Source: Flavobacterium muglaense
GTDB taxonomy: Bacteria; Bacteroidota; Bacteroidia; Flavobacteriales; Flavobacteriaceae
Direction: 5' to 3'
Assembly: GCF_014305155.1 (NCBI RefSeq)
Contig: NZ_JACRUK010000004.1
Coordinates: 62,001-126,000, forward strand
DNA: 64,000 bases
Both the position numbers and the translations under genes were made by a program. Below the pieces are notes generated by a model. It was not told the DNA's origin. It saw only the letters and a program-made list of their open reading frames with translations, and made no database searches. Below, one piece after another: positions 24,394 through 32,859 of this stretch (positions are counted from its first letter, which is position 1; the number at the start of each line of letters is the position of its first letter).

Positions 24394-26271
24394 ATGAATA
24401 AATTTGGTTTTACCCGCACACAAAACGATGCCTTTTTAAAAAAAATAATCTTATTCCTTTTTTTTATGTCGCTAAACGTAACTGCTCAAATCGATAAAAT
24501 CGAACCTCCATTTTGGTATGCAGGCATGCACAATCCCGACTTACAAATCATGTTCTACGGAAAAGATATTGCTAAATACCAAGTTACGGTTTCGAATGAA
24601 ACCAAAATTATCAATGTAAAACGCACCGAGAATCCCAATTATATTTTTGTTACGATTGATACTAGAAAAACTGCCGCTACGGATGTCTTTTTTAGCTTTT
24701 CGACAAATAACAAACTGCAGTTTACACAAAAGTATTCGATAAAAAAAAGAAGAGAACAATCTGCTCAACGCAAAAGTTTTGACGCTTCGGATATGATGTA
24801 TTTAGTCATGCCAGACCGTTTTGCAAATGGCGATAAAAACAACGACAGCAACAACGCGACTGTTGAAAAATTCAATCGCGAACTACCCGGCGGAAGACAT
24901 GGCGGTGACATTCAAGGAATAATCAACAATCTAGATTACATTGCATCTCTGGGAGCAACTGCCATCTGGAGTACACCGCTTTGCGAAGACAATGACGCAG
25001 CCTACTCCTATCATACCTATGCCCAATCGGACGTGTATAAAATTGATCCTCGCTACGGAACTAATGAAGATTATGTGCGTCTATCCAGTGAAATGCATAA
25101 AAAAAATCTGAAATTGATCATGGATTATGTGACAAATCATTGGGGAATTGAACATTGGATGATGAAAGATCTACCTACTAAAGATTGGATTCATCAATTT
25201 GACAACTTTACTCAAACCAATCACAAAAGATCAACGATTTCTGATATCAATGCTTCAAAAATTGACACCCAAATATGTTTAGACGGCTGGTTTGTAGCAT
25301 CTATGCCCGACTTGAATCAATCCAATACATTAGTGCTCAATTACCTCAAGCAAAATGCTATTTGGTGGATTGAATATGCAAATCTAGATGGTTTTAGAGT
25401 AGACACTTACAACTATTCTGACCCAAAAGGAATTGCAGATTGGACCAAAGCCATCACCGATGAATACCCTAATTTTAATATTGTAGGCGAAATCTGGATG
25501 CACAGTCAAGCACAAATGGCTTATTGGCAAAAGGACAGTAAAATTGGAGCCATCCAAAACTACAATTCGCATTTACCTACCGTCATGGATTTCACTTTGC
25601 TTGATGCAATTGCAACTGTTTTTAATGAAGATGATGGTTCTTGGGACAAAGGAATGGTGAAAGCCTACGATAATTTTTCGAATGATTTTCTATACCCAAA
25701 TCCCAACAACCTGCTCGTCTTTGCCGAAAATCATGACACCAATCGTATCAACGAGGTCTACAACAGTGATTTTGACAAATACAAAATGACAATGGCACTA
25801 CTTGCAACCGTAAGAGGAATTCCACAATTGTATTATGGCAGCGAAATAGGTATGCGAGGCGACAAAAATAAAGGTGATGCCGATATTCGTCAAGATTTTC
25901 CAGGCGGATGGGAAGGCGATCAGAACAATGCATTTACTCCAGAAGGACGAACAGAAGGACAAAACCAGTACTTTGATTTTACCGCCCAATTATTCAATTG
26001 GAGAAAAACCAATGAAGCGGTCCATTTTGGAAAAATGACCCATTATATACCCGAAAACAATGTTTATGTTTATTTTAGATATACCCAAAACAAAACCGTT
26101 ATGGTACTCATCAACAACAATAAAGAAGCACAAAATATGAAGACCAATCGTTTTCAAGAAAATATCAAAAACTACAAATCAGGAAAAGATATCTTGACAA
26201 ACAATGATTACGATCTATCGAATGAAATTGCGGTTGCGTCAAAATCAGTTTTGATATTAGAACTGCAATAG
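24394..26271 (+). CDS. GH13 neopullulanase/cyclomaltodextrinase-like enzyme (SusA-like)
   Basis: A 625-residue exported enzyme. The signal peptide has a long positive n-region and a cleavage-like end LNVTAQ (about residue 32). A cyclomaltodextrinase-type N-terminal beta domain follows (PPFWYAGMHNPDLQIMFYG, about residues 38-56), then a GH13 barrel. The barrel shows DYVTNH (region I), GFRVDTYNY (region II, nucleophile Asp about 335), IVGEIW (region III, acid/base Glu) and FAENHDTNR (region IV). The opening motif YLVMPDRFANGD is typical of the SusA/neopullulanase group. It is probably periplasmic, trimming imported maltooligosaccharides for the maltose transporter. Confidence 0.9.
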   Translation: MNKFGFTRTQNDAFLKKIILFLFFMSLNVTAQIDKIEPPFWYAGMHNPDLQIMFYGKDIAKYQVTVSNETKIINVKRTENPNYIFVTIDTRKTAATDVFFSFSTNNKLQFTQKYSIKKRREQSAQRKSFDASDMMYLVMPDRFANGDKNNDSNNATVEKFNRELPGGRHGGDIQGIINNLDYIASLGATAIWSTPLCEDNDAAYSYHTYAQSDVYKIDPRYGTNEDYVRLSSEMHKKNLKLIMDYVTNHWGIEHWMMKDLPTKDWIHQFDNFTQTNHKRSTISDINASKIDTQICLDGWFVASMPDLNQSNTLVLNYLKQNAIWWIEYANLDGFRVDTYNYSDPKGIADWTKAITDEYPNFNIVGEIWMHSQAQMAYWQKDSKIGAIQNYNSHLPTVMDFTLLDAIATVFNEDDGSWDKGMVKAYDNFSNDFLYPNPNNLLVFAENHDTNRINEVYNSDFDKYKMTMALLATVRGIPQLYYGSEIGMRGDKNKGDADIRQDFPGGWEGDQNNAFTPEGRTEGQNQYFDFTAQLFNWRKTNEAVHFGKMTHYIPENNVYVYFRYTQNKTVMVLINNNKEAQNMKTNRFQENIKNYKSGKDILTNNDYDLSNEIAVASKSVLILELQ

Positions 26272-26307
26272 ATTCAAATTACTATTAATTTTCTATTCGA
26301 AAAAAAT

Positions 26308-27990
26308 ATGAAAAAAATCACATCAATAATTGTACTCCTCGCAATTTCGTTTTTCACGAGTTGCAGTGGTACAAAAACCACAATTACCGCACCAAGAGCG
26401 ACCGAAACTCCCTTTATCTGGGAAGCTGCCTCGGTTTATTTTTTAATGACGGACCGATTTAATAATGGAGACAAAACCAATGATTTAAACTTTGACCGAA
26501 CCAAAACTGCTGGAAAACTGCGCGGCTTTGAAGGCGGAGATATCAAAGGAATTACAGCCAAAATTGACGAAGGTTATTTTGACAAACTAGGAATTAATGC
26601 CATTTGGCTTACGCCAATAGTAGAACAAATTCACGATGCTGTCGATGAAGGAACGGGATTGAGTTATGGTTTTCACGGTTACTGGGCACGTGATTGGACG
26701 GCATTAGATCCTAATTTTGGTACTAAAGCAGACTTGGTAACTTTAGTCCAAAAAGCACACGCACACGGAATTCGTATCGTGTTAGATGGCGTAATCAACC
26801 ACACAGGACCTGTTACCACCATAGATTCTGTCTGGCCAAATGACTGGGTTCGCACAGGACCACAATGTGATTACAAGTCTTTCCAAACCACAACAGCATG
26901 TACCCTAGTAAAGAATTTACCCGATATTAAAACGGACAGCAATCAAGAAGTACAACTTCCACCTTTTTTAATTGAAAAATGGAAAACCGAAGGACGTTAT
27001 GAAAAAGAAATAGCTTCCTTAGATGCATTTTTCAAACGAACTGGATATCCAAGAACACCCAAGAACTACATCATAAAATGGTTGACGGATTACATCGAAA
27101 ACTACGGAATTGACGGCTACCGCGCAGACACCGTGAAACACACCGAAGAAAACGTTTGGGCCGATTTTAAAACACAATGCGACTATGCCTTTGCTAATTG
27201 GAAAAAAAATAATCCAACTCAAGTTCTAGACAACAATCCCTTTTACACCATTGCCGAGGTCTATAATTACAACATCAGCGCCGGTAAAAGCTTTGATTTT
27301 GGAGACAAAAAAGTAAACTACTATGACAATGGTTTTAACAACATGATCAACTTCGAATTCAAATGGGATGCCAAAAAAGACTATGAATTTATCTTTTCTA
27401 AATACGCTACAATCTTAAATGGCGAATTAAAAGGATCTAGCGTTTTAAACTATTTATCGTCACATGATGATGGAAATCCGTTTGATGCGGCAAGAACTAA
27501 AAACAAAGAAACTGCAACCAAATTACTGCTTTCTCCCGGTCTTGCACAAGTATATTATGGCGACGAATCCGCTCGTTCTCTAATTATTGAAGGGACCGAA
27601 GGCGATGCAACATTGCGTTCTTTGATGAATTGGGACGCTATAAAATCAAATCCGGACACACAAAAATCACTTTTACATTGGCAAAAACTAGGACAGTTTA
27701 GAAAAAATCATCCTGCCATTGGCGCTGGGATTCATCAAGAGATTTCGGCACAACCCTATACTTTTTCACGAACATTTTCTAAAGACAATTATACAGACCA
27801 AGTGGTTGTAGGTCTGGATTTACCCATTGGTAAAAAGGAACTTTCTGTTGGTACTATTTTCGAAAATGGTACTCTTTTAAAAGACGCTTATTCTGGAAAA
27901 GTAACTATCGTGACAAATGGTAAAATATCCATAGACACCAACTTTGACATCGTTTTATTAGAAAAAAATAAACCAAATATGAAGCAGTAA
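26308..27990 (+). CDS. GH13 alpha-amylase lipoprotein
   Basis: A 560-residue lipoprotein with signal sequence and lipobox FFTSCSG (Cys 20). The GH13 barrel starts VYFLMTDRFNNGD, with region I DGVINHTG, region II GYRADTVKH (nucleophile Asp about residue 274), region III IAEVYN (acid/base Glu) and region IV SSHDDGNP. It follows the SusA-like gene by 36 bases on the same strand. The lipid anchor could place it on the outer-membrane surface like SusG or in the periplasm; no surface-export signal can be judged with confidence. It is the third distinct GH13 enzyme in this locus. Confidence 0.88.
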   Translation: MKKITSIIVLLAISFFTSCSGTKTTITAPRATETPFIWEAASVYFLMTDRFNNGDKTNDLNFDRTKTAGKLRGFEGGDIKGITAKIDEGYFDKLGINAIWLTPIVEQIHDAVDEGTGLSYGFHGYWARDWTALDPNFGTKADLVTLVQKAHAHGIRIVLDGVINHTGPVTTIDSVWPNDWVRTGPQCDYKSFQTTTACTLVKNLPDIKTDSNQEVQLPPFLIEKWKTEGRYEKEIASLDAFFKRTGYPRTPKNYIIKWLTDYIENYGIDGYRADTVKHTEENVWADFKTQCDYAFANWKKNNPTQVLDNNPFYTIAEVYNYNISAGKSFDFGDKKVNYYDNGFNNMINFEFKWDAKKDYEFIFSKYATILNGELKGSSVLNYLSSHDDGNPFDAARTKNKETATKLLLSPGLAQVYYGDESARSLIIEGTEGDATLRSLMNWDAIKSNPDTQKSLLHWQKLGQFRKNHPAIGAGIHQEISAQPYTFSRTFSKDNYTDQVVVGLDLPIGKKELSVGTIFENGTLLKDAYSGKVTIVTNGKISIDTNFDIVLLEKNKPNMKQ

Positions 27991-28025
27991 TTTACTAAAT
28001 ATCGGTCCATATTTAAAATCGAGAA

Positions 28026-28056
28026 AGCACAAATCAAACCTGGTTTGTGCTTTTTT
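28026..28056 (+). terminator. Terminator closing the maltodextrin locus
   Basis: An 8-bp stem AGCACAAA/TTTGTGCT with a 10-base loop is followed by TTTTTTATTTT. It lies 36 bases after the GH13 lipoprotein stop. Confidence 0.8.
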
Positions 28057-28064
28057 ATTTTAGC

Positions 28065-28072
28065 TACCTTTG
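28065..28072 (+). promoter_or_regulatory. Bacteroidota -7 box TACCTTTG for the GDPD gene
   Basis: TACCTTTG matches TAnnTTTG. A TTTG lies 17 bases upstream at 28044-28047, inside the terminator stem. Transcription should start near 28079, which places the true start codon at ATG 28088 rather than the TTG at 28070. Confidence 0.6.
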
Positions 28073-28087
28073 TTAAAAATTATTTCT

Positions 28088-28765
28088 ATGTTTAAAATTG
28101 GCCATCGTGGCGCAAAAGGGCATGAACCGGAAAATACTATCATTGGATTCCAAAAAGCAATTGACCTTCATGTTGACCGAATCGAACTGGATGTTCATCT
28201 GAGTTCGGACAATGAATTGATGGTTATTCATGACGAAACCATAGATAGAACTACGGACGGTCAAGGATTAGTCACTTCCTTTTCATTACCTGAATTGAAG
28301 CGTTTTAAAATTGAGAAAATTCATAATATCCCAACCTTAACCGAGGTTCTTAACTTGATTGATCAAAAATGTGACATCAATATCGAACTTAAAAGCTTTG
28401 AATCGGCTGATTATGTTGTGACTTTAATTGAAAAATACGTGAACGAAAAAAACTGGAAATACGATCGATTTGTCGTTTCAAGTTTTGATTGGAATGTCTT
28501 GCAACAAGTCGCTTTTTTAAACGCCGATATCCCGATTGGTGTTTTGACAGAAACCGATTTAGATCTAGCATTGGCTTTCGCCAAATTTATACGTGCCAAG
28601 TCAATTCATCCCTATTTTCATTTGTTAACCAAAGAAAATACAGCACAATTACAGCAAAAAGGATTTCAAGTGTTCCCTTGGACCATCAATGAAATCGAAG
28701 ACATAAAAAGAATAAAAACATATCAAGTAGACGGAATCATATCTGACTTTCCCGATCGATTATAA
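28088..28765 (+). CDS. Glycerophosphodiester phosphodiesterase family protein
   Basis: A 225-residue GDPD TIM-barrel enzyme that would hydrolyse glycerophosphodiesters to glycerol 3-phosphate and an alcohol. Catalytic motifs are HRGAKGHEPENT (first His and the metal Glu region), ELDVHLSSDNELMVIHDETI (metal-binding Glu/Asp and second His) and RTTDG. No signal peptide is seen once the start is set at ATG 28088, so it is probably cytoplasmic. An in-frame TTG 18 bases upstream overlaps the promoter and is unlikely. Length fits the bacterial family (about 230-250). Confidence 0.88.
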   Translation: MFKIGHRGAKGHEPENTIIGFQKAIDLHVDRIELDVHLSSDNELMVIHDETIDRTTDGQGLVTSFSLPELKRFKIEKIHNIPTLTEVLNLIDQKCDINIELKSFESADYVVTLIEKYVNEKNWKYDRFVVSSFDWNVLQQVAFLNADIPIGVLTETDLDLALAFAKFIRAKSIHPYFHLLTKENTAQLQQKGFQVFPWTINEIEDIKRIKTYQVDGIISDFPDRL

Positions 28766-28794
28766 ATTTTGCTTTAAGCAAAAACAACAAAAAC

Positions 28795-30012
28795 ATGAAT
28801 CAAGATTTTGATATAATAATAGTAGGTGGTGGCGCAGCAGGATTTTTTACAGCCATAAACATCGTCGAGAAAAACCCAAAATTAAAAGTAGCCATACTAG
28901 AACGTGGTGCCGAAGTATTGCAAAAAGTACGCATTTCAGGCGGTGGACGTTGCAATGTAACACACGCTTGCTTTGAACCCAATGAACTCGTGAAATTTTA
29001 CCCACGAGGCGAGAAAGAATTGCGAGGTCCTTTTCATCAATTTTGTTCTGGCGACACTATCGAATGGTTTGAAAAACATGGAGTAGAACTAAAAATTGAG
29101 GATGATGGTAGAATGTTCCCTGTTTCTAATTCGTCACAAACGATCATTGATTGTTTTTTACAAGCCACTCAAAAACTGGGTATCAAAGTATTGACAGGAC
29201 AAAGCGTACAATCTATTTTTAAGAAAGAAAACATTTGGAAAATAGAAACACAAACCGAAAATTATGTAGCCGAAAAATTAATTTTGGCAACGGGAAGCAA
29301 TCCTAAAATTTGGGAAATGCTGCAAACTTACGGTCACGCGATTGTCAATCCAGTTCCTTCCTTATTCACGTTCAACATCAAAGATCCTAGAATTAAAGAA
29401 TTACCCGGCGTTGCCGCACTTGCCACCGTAAAGGTAAAAGACACAAAACTAGAATCCACAGGACCTTTATTAATTACCCATTGGGGAGTGAGTGGTCCAG
29501 CGGTATTGAAATTATCGGCTTGGGGCGCACGAATATTACATGATAAAAATTATCAATTTACTATTTATGTCAATTGGTTAAATGATGTAGACGCAACCGA
29601 TACCGAGAAGAAACTAAAAGAACTCAAGCAAGAGCATGCAAAAAAAGCCGTTTCTAAAAAATCACCTTTTGAATTCCCCAACCGTTTGTGGGAAAGTTTA
29701 GTACTTGCCTCAGGAATTGATACTGAAACTAAATGGGCAGATCTATCCAAAACTCAATTACAAAACCTAGCCAATCAATTGACAAGTGGAAGTTTTCAAG
29801 TCAATGGAAAAAGCACTTTTAAAGAAGAATTTGTTACTGCTGGCGGAATTGATTTAAAAGAAATCAATTTTAAAACCATGGAAAGCAAATTACACCAAAA
29901 CCTTTATTTTGCTGGCGAAATTGTAAATATTGACGCGATAACTGGGGGATTTAATTTCCAGAATGCTTGGACGAGCGGGTTTATATTAGCAAATGGAATT
30001 GTTTCACATTAA
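28795..30012 (+). CDS. FAD/NAD(P)-binding oxidoreductase, HI0933/BaiN-like
   Basis: A 405-residue flavoprotein. The N-terminal dinucleotide-binding fold is IIIVGGGAAGFFTAINI, with the family motif RISGGGRCNVTHA (about residues 47-59). A second FAD-contact region is AEKLILATGSNPKIW, and the C-terminal GGFNFQNAWTSGFILANGI is diagnostic of the HI0933/YhiN group. The reaction is not firmly established for most members; names in use include aminoacetone oxidase-like and BaiN-like. It stands 30 bases after the GDPD gene, so they may share a transcript. No pathway link is visible. Confidence 0.88.
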   Translation: MNQDFDIIIVGGGAAGFFTAINIVEKNPKLKVAILERGAEVLQKVRISGGGRCNVTHACFEPNELVKFYPRGEKELRGPFHQFCSGDTIEWFEKHGVELKIEDDGRMFPVSNSSQTIIDCFLQATQKLGIKVLTGQSVQSIFKKENIWKIETQTENYVAEKLILATGSNPKIWEMLQTYGHAIVNPVPSLFTFNIKDPRIKELPGVAALATVKVKDTKLESTGPLLITHWGVSGPAVLKLSAWGARILHDKNYQFTIYVNWLNDVDATDTEKKLKELKQEHAKKAVSKKSPFEFPNRLWESLVLASGIDTETKWADLSKTQLQNLANQLTSGSFQVNGKSTFKEEFVTAGGIDLKEINFKTMESKLHQNLYFAGEIVNIDAITGGFNFQNAWTSGFILANGIVSH

Positions 30013-30048
30013 AATAAAATCCACTCTAGCGCTTTAATAAAAAAAAGA

Positions 30049-30078
30049 TGTGACTTTTATAAACTACTTGTGTCTTAA
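30049..30078 (+). promoter_or_regulatory. ECF-type promoter upstream of the sigma factor gene
   Basis: TGTGAC (30049-30054), 16-base spacer, TGTCTTAA (30071-30078). The same two boxes with the same spacing occur at 32755-32784 (minus) and 32808-32837 (plus), each close to a start codon. The start codon here (GTG 30099) lies about 20 bases downstream of the second box. This suggests the sigma factor transcribes its own gene. Confidence 0.72.
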
Positions 30079-30098
30079 TGTATATAAAAGCAAATTAA

Positions 30099-30662
30099 GT
30101 GGAAAAATACAACGATTTATCTGATGAAGACTTAGTTTCAAAAATTAGTGAGACGAAAGACACTGTTCTTTTCGGGGTTTTGTACGATCGTTTTGAACAC
30201 TTAGTTTACAACAAATGTTTTGGGTTTGTCAATAATGAGGCTGAAGCCAAAGATTTAACTCAAGATATTTTCCTTCACGCCTTTATAAAAATCAGCACTT
30301 TTAAAGGAAAATCCCGATTTTCAACTTGGCTGTATTCTGTTACCTATAATTTTTGCGTTAACTATCTCAACCGCGACAAAGAACGTAAAATCAGCAATCA
30401 TTCGAAAGACATTGACGAGGAGTACAATTTATCCGTCGAAGTAAACGACTATAGTTTGTATCAAATGAAAGTGGATCGACTCGAAAAGGCATTACTCAAA
30501 ATTCCTCCCGAAGACCGGATGGTTTTACAAATGAAATACCAAGATGATGTTTCAATAAAAGAACTCCAAGAAGTACTAGAAATATCCGAAAGCGCCGTAA
30601 AAATGCGCCGTTCGAGAGCCAAATCAAAAATTGCCGAAGCATACAACAACTTAGAAATTTAG
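30099..30662 (+). CDS. ECF-family RNA polymerase sigma factor
   Basis: A 187-residue sigma-70 family factor with region 2 (about residues 25-92: FGVLYDRFEHLVYNKCFGFV, AKDLTQDIFLHAFIKI, FSTWLYSVTYNFCVNYL) and region 4 (about 128-180: LEKALLKIPPEDRMVLQMKY, then the helix-turn-helix IKELQEVLEISESAVKMRRS). The start is GTG, because an in-frame TAA lies directly before it. It is followed after 2 bases by a 67-residue gene and then an MscS-like channel. Matching promoters at three nearby genes point to autoregulation and a local envelope regulon. Confidence 0.92.
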   Translation: MEKYNDLSDEDLVSKISETKDTVLFGVLYDRFEHLVYNKCFGFVNNEAEAKDLTQDIFLHAFIKISTFKGKSRFSTWLYSVTYNFCVNYLNRDKERKISNHSKDIDEEYNLSVEVNDYSLYQMKVDRLEKALLKIPPEDRMVLQMKYQDDVSIKELQEVLEISESAVKMRRSRAKSKIAEAYNNLEI

Positions 30663-30664
30663 CC

Positions 30665-30868
30665 ATGGAAAACAATAATCCATTTAAAAAAATCGGACTA
30701 CCACCGCAAGAAGTACCTGCCGATTTGAAAAAAAAGGTATTAGATGATGTCAACACAGCTAAGTTCCTGATGGAAGTAACCAGCTTATTTTCGTCAAATT
30801 ACTTAACTGTATTAGAGAATTTATTTAAAACCAAGCAAAAAACCGATTCTAACAACCAAAAACACTAA
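30665..30868 (+). CDS. Small conserved-looking cytosolic protein next to sigma factor (possible regulator)
   Basis: A 67-residue soluble protein starting 2 bases after the sigma factor stop and ending 2 bases before the channel start. The tight packing on both sides indicates a real gene in one operon. It has a PxxVPxDLKKKVLDDV-type helix and a hydrophobic helix VTSLFSSNYLTVLENLF, too polar to be a clear membrane anchor, and a Lys-rich tail. I do not recognise a family. Its position is that of an anti-sigma factor, but there is no membrane segment or zinc motif. The regulatory role is inference only. Confidence 0.7.
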   Translation: MENNNPFKKIGLPPQEVPADLKKKVLDDVNTAKFLMEVTSLFSSNYLTVLENLFKTKQKTDSNNQKH

Positions 30869-30870
30869 AT

Positions 30871-31698
30871 ATGGACCTATTAAACCAATTGAAAGCAGAT
30901 ACTTTCGACACCTTGAACGCTTTATTTTTTAAAATAGGTGAAGGCATAATGAGCTTTTTATATGCCGTAATCATTTTATTTTTTGGCTGGATGATTACTA
31001 AATTAATTCTTTTTGTATTAGCCAAAACATTACAAGTCTCAAAAATAGATGCATTGGCTGATAAAGTAAACGAATCAGATTTGTTTGGTAAATCAGACTT
31101 TAAAATAAATATCTCTGCCATTATTTTAGGATTTGTAAAATGGATTCTTGCCTTAGTGTTCTTGATCATCGCTGCTGACATCATGCAATGGAAAATCATC
31201 TCGGTAGAAATAAGTAACTTACTTCGCTACTTACCACGTTTATTTAGCGCAATTGTTTTGTTCATGATTGGTTTATACATTGCTAATTTCTTAAGAAAAA
31301 CAATCTATGGCTTGTTTACAACTCTAGAAATGAGTGGTGCTAAAGTTATCAGTAGCATCGTTTTTTATGGACTAATGATCATGATCACCATTACCTCCTT
31401 AAACCAAGCAAATATTGACACGAGCATCATTACTAATAATATTACAATCCTTTTTGGAGCATTGTTGTTCACTTTCACTTTGGCTTTTGGATTAGGTTCA
31501 AAGTCAATTATACAAAACTTATTGTTTACCTTTTATTCGAGAAAAAACTATACAATAGGCGATACTATTAAGTACAAAAACACAGAAGGAGCTGTTATTG
31601 CAATCGACAACATTAGTTTGACAATCAAAACTCCAAACGGAAAACTAATCATTCCGATCAAGGACATCATCGAAACTGAAATTGAAATTCTTGAATAA
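30871..31698 (+). CDS. MscS-like small-conductance mechanosensitive channel
   Basis: A 275-residue membrane protein with about five hydrophobic helices (around residues 22-50, 68-95, 115-135, 150-175 and 185-215). An MscS pore and upper beta-domain follow: TLAFGLGSKSIIQNLLFTFY, then YTIGDTIKYKNTEGAVIAID and LTIKTPNGKLIIPIKDI. It stops right after the beta domain, so the alpha/beta carboxy-terminal cage of E. coli MscS is missing. It is the third gene of the sigma-factor operon. Such channels release solutes on osmotic downshift, which fits an envelope-stress regulon. Confidence 0.87.
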   Translation: MDLLNQLKADTFDTLNALFFKIGEGIMSFLYAVIILFFGWMITKLILFVLAKTLQVSKIDALADKVNESDLFGKSDFKINISAIILGFVKWILALVFLIIAADIMQWKIISVEISNLLRYLPRLFSAIVLFMIGLYIANFLRKTIYGLFTTLEMSGAKVISSIVFYGLMIMITITSLNQANIDTSIITNNITILFGALLFTFTLAFGLGSKSIIQNLLFTFYSRKNYTIGDTIKYKNTEGAVIAIDNISLTIKTPNGKLIIPIKDIIETEIEILE

Positions 31699-31721
31699 TA
31701 GAGCTTCAAAACGGCATAAAA

Positions 31722-31756
31722 GCAAAACGGCAATCTCAATGAGATTGCCGTTTTGC
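31722..31756. terminator. Bidirectional terminator between channel and OmpA-domain gene
   Basis: A perfect 16-bp stem (31722-31737 with 31741-31756; core AAAACGGCAATCTC) has a 3-base loop and flanking A/T runs. It lies between two convergent genes and can serve both. Confidence 0.9.
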
Positions 31757-31774
31757 ATTAAACATAATTGTCTG

Positions 31775-32734
31775 TTATTTTCGAATGATAAAAGTAGCAT
31801 CAACACGTCTTGAATCCGCTTCGGTTGCATCATAATCAACACCATGAAACTGTGATAAAATGCGACTTGGATGAATTCCTTTTGCAATCAAATAGCGTTT
31901 TACACTTTCGGTTCGTAGAAAAGACAAGTTTTGATTGTAAGCCGCACTTCCCTTTTTACTTGCAAAACCTTTCAAGAACACATCAATACTTCCTGCCTCC
32001 AGCATAGCATCGATCACTTGGTCTAGCGCAGCCGTTTGATCTTGATTAATTTCTTTCGAATTATTATCAAAAAACACCTTCTTAATATACCCTTTGTACT
32101 TCGCTTCTAAAACTAAATAGTCCGATGGTTCGTTTTTCACCACAATAGTATCTCTAATTACTTTTACTAAATTAGGCTGAGCCAAAGTAGTCGTTGCTGG
32201 AGCTATTGCAACTGGAGCCAAAGCTACTTTGACAACCTCTTTATTTCTAGCAGTCCGTTTTAAAGAGTCTAGTTGTTGTTGTAAACTTACAATCAGTGCC
32301 GCATTATCAGTAGATACCGTTTCAGCTTCAGGTTGCGTTGTAGTCGTTTCATTTTTTTCAGTATAATCATAAGGTACGGGACTTTGCTTTCTAGCCGCTT
32401 GTTGATTGGATAGTAATAAACTATTCAAATACTTTAACTCTTGTTCCAGTCCATTCATCTTTTTGGACAATGAATCTAGTTTGGTCGCATTCAAATCTGG
32501 CTTTTGAGCTACAGTCACCACCTTCTCAGTATTCACATTCTTGGCAGAATAATTTTTAGCTAATAACGCTTGAGTGGTATTGTATTGCAATTGATTTGCC
32601 GCACGTTTGTCTTTAATCTTTTGTATTAAACTTATTAAATGATCCTCAGAAATTACAATTTCACTTTCCTGCGAAAAGCAAACAAAGGTTGAAGTAGACA
32701 ATAATAAGGTTAAAAAATGTTTTTTAAGTTTCAT
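31775..32734 (-). CDS. OmpA-domain outer-membrane/periplasmic protein
   Basis: A 319-residue exported protein. The signal peptide (residues 1-22, ending FVCFSQ) is followed by a long heptad-rich helical region (about 25-160, including LDSLSKKMNGLEQELKYLN) and a C-terminal OmpA peptidoglycan-binding domain. That domain shows FFDNNSKEINQDQTAALDQV, VFLKGFASKKGSAAYNQNLS and RTESVKRYLIAKG, and ends in RRVDATFIIRK. There is no N-terminal barrel, so it probably bridges envelope layers through its coiled coil. It is transcribed leftward from a copy of the ECF promoter placed back to back with that of the lipoprotein operon. Confidence 0.88.
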   Translation of the reverse strand: MKLKKHFLTLLLSTSTFVCFSQESEIVISEDHLISLIQKIKDKRAANQLQYNTTQALLAKNYSAKNVNTEKVVTVAQKPDLNATKLDSLSKKMNGLEQELKYLNSLLLSNQQAARKQSPVPYDYTEKNETTTTQPEAETVSTDNAALIVSLQQQLDSLKRTARNKEVVKVALAPVAIAPATTTLAQPNLVKVIRDTIVVKNEPSDYLVLEAKYKGYIKKVFFDNNSKEINQDQTAALDQVIDAMLEAGSIDVFLKGFASKKGSAAYNQNLSFLRTESVKRYLIAKGIHPSRILSQFHGVDYDATEADSRRVDATFIIRK

Positions 32735-32754
32735 AGCTTTTAATATTTATACAA

Positions 32755-32784
32755 TTAAGACACGAAATGACTAAATAAGTCACA
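32755..32784 (-). promoter_or_regulatory. ECF-type promoter upstream of the OmpA-domain gene
   Basis: On the minus strand: TGTGAC (32784-32779), 16-base spacer, TGTCTTAA (32762-32755). The ATG is at 32734, about 20 bases further. Box sequences and spacing are identical to the sigma gene promoter. Confidence 0.72.
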
Positions 32785-32807
32785 TGGAAAAAATAATTTA
32801 AAAAAAA

Positions 32808-32837
32808 TGTGACCTATTCGAAAATCGAGTGTCTAAA
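32808..32837 (+). promoter_or_regulatory. ECF-type promoter upstream of the coiled-coil lipoprotein operon
   Basis: TGTGAC (32808-32813), 16-base spacer, TGTCTAAA (32830-32837). Its upstream box lies 23 bases from that of the divergent OmpA-domain promoter, so both may fire together. Confidence 0.72.
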
Positions 32838-32859
32838 TTATAAACCACATAAATAATCA

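Noticed and set aside
30871..31698. Calling the channel a truncated pseudogene because it lacks the MscS C-terminal cage
   Set aside because: The pore and beta domain are complete, the operon is tight and a strong terminator follows. Short MscS homologues of this form exist.
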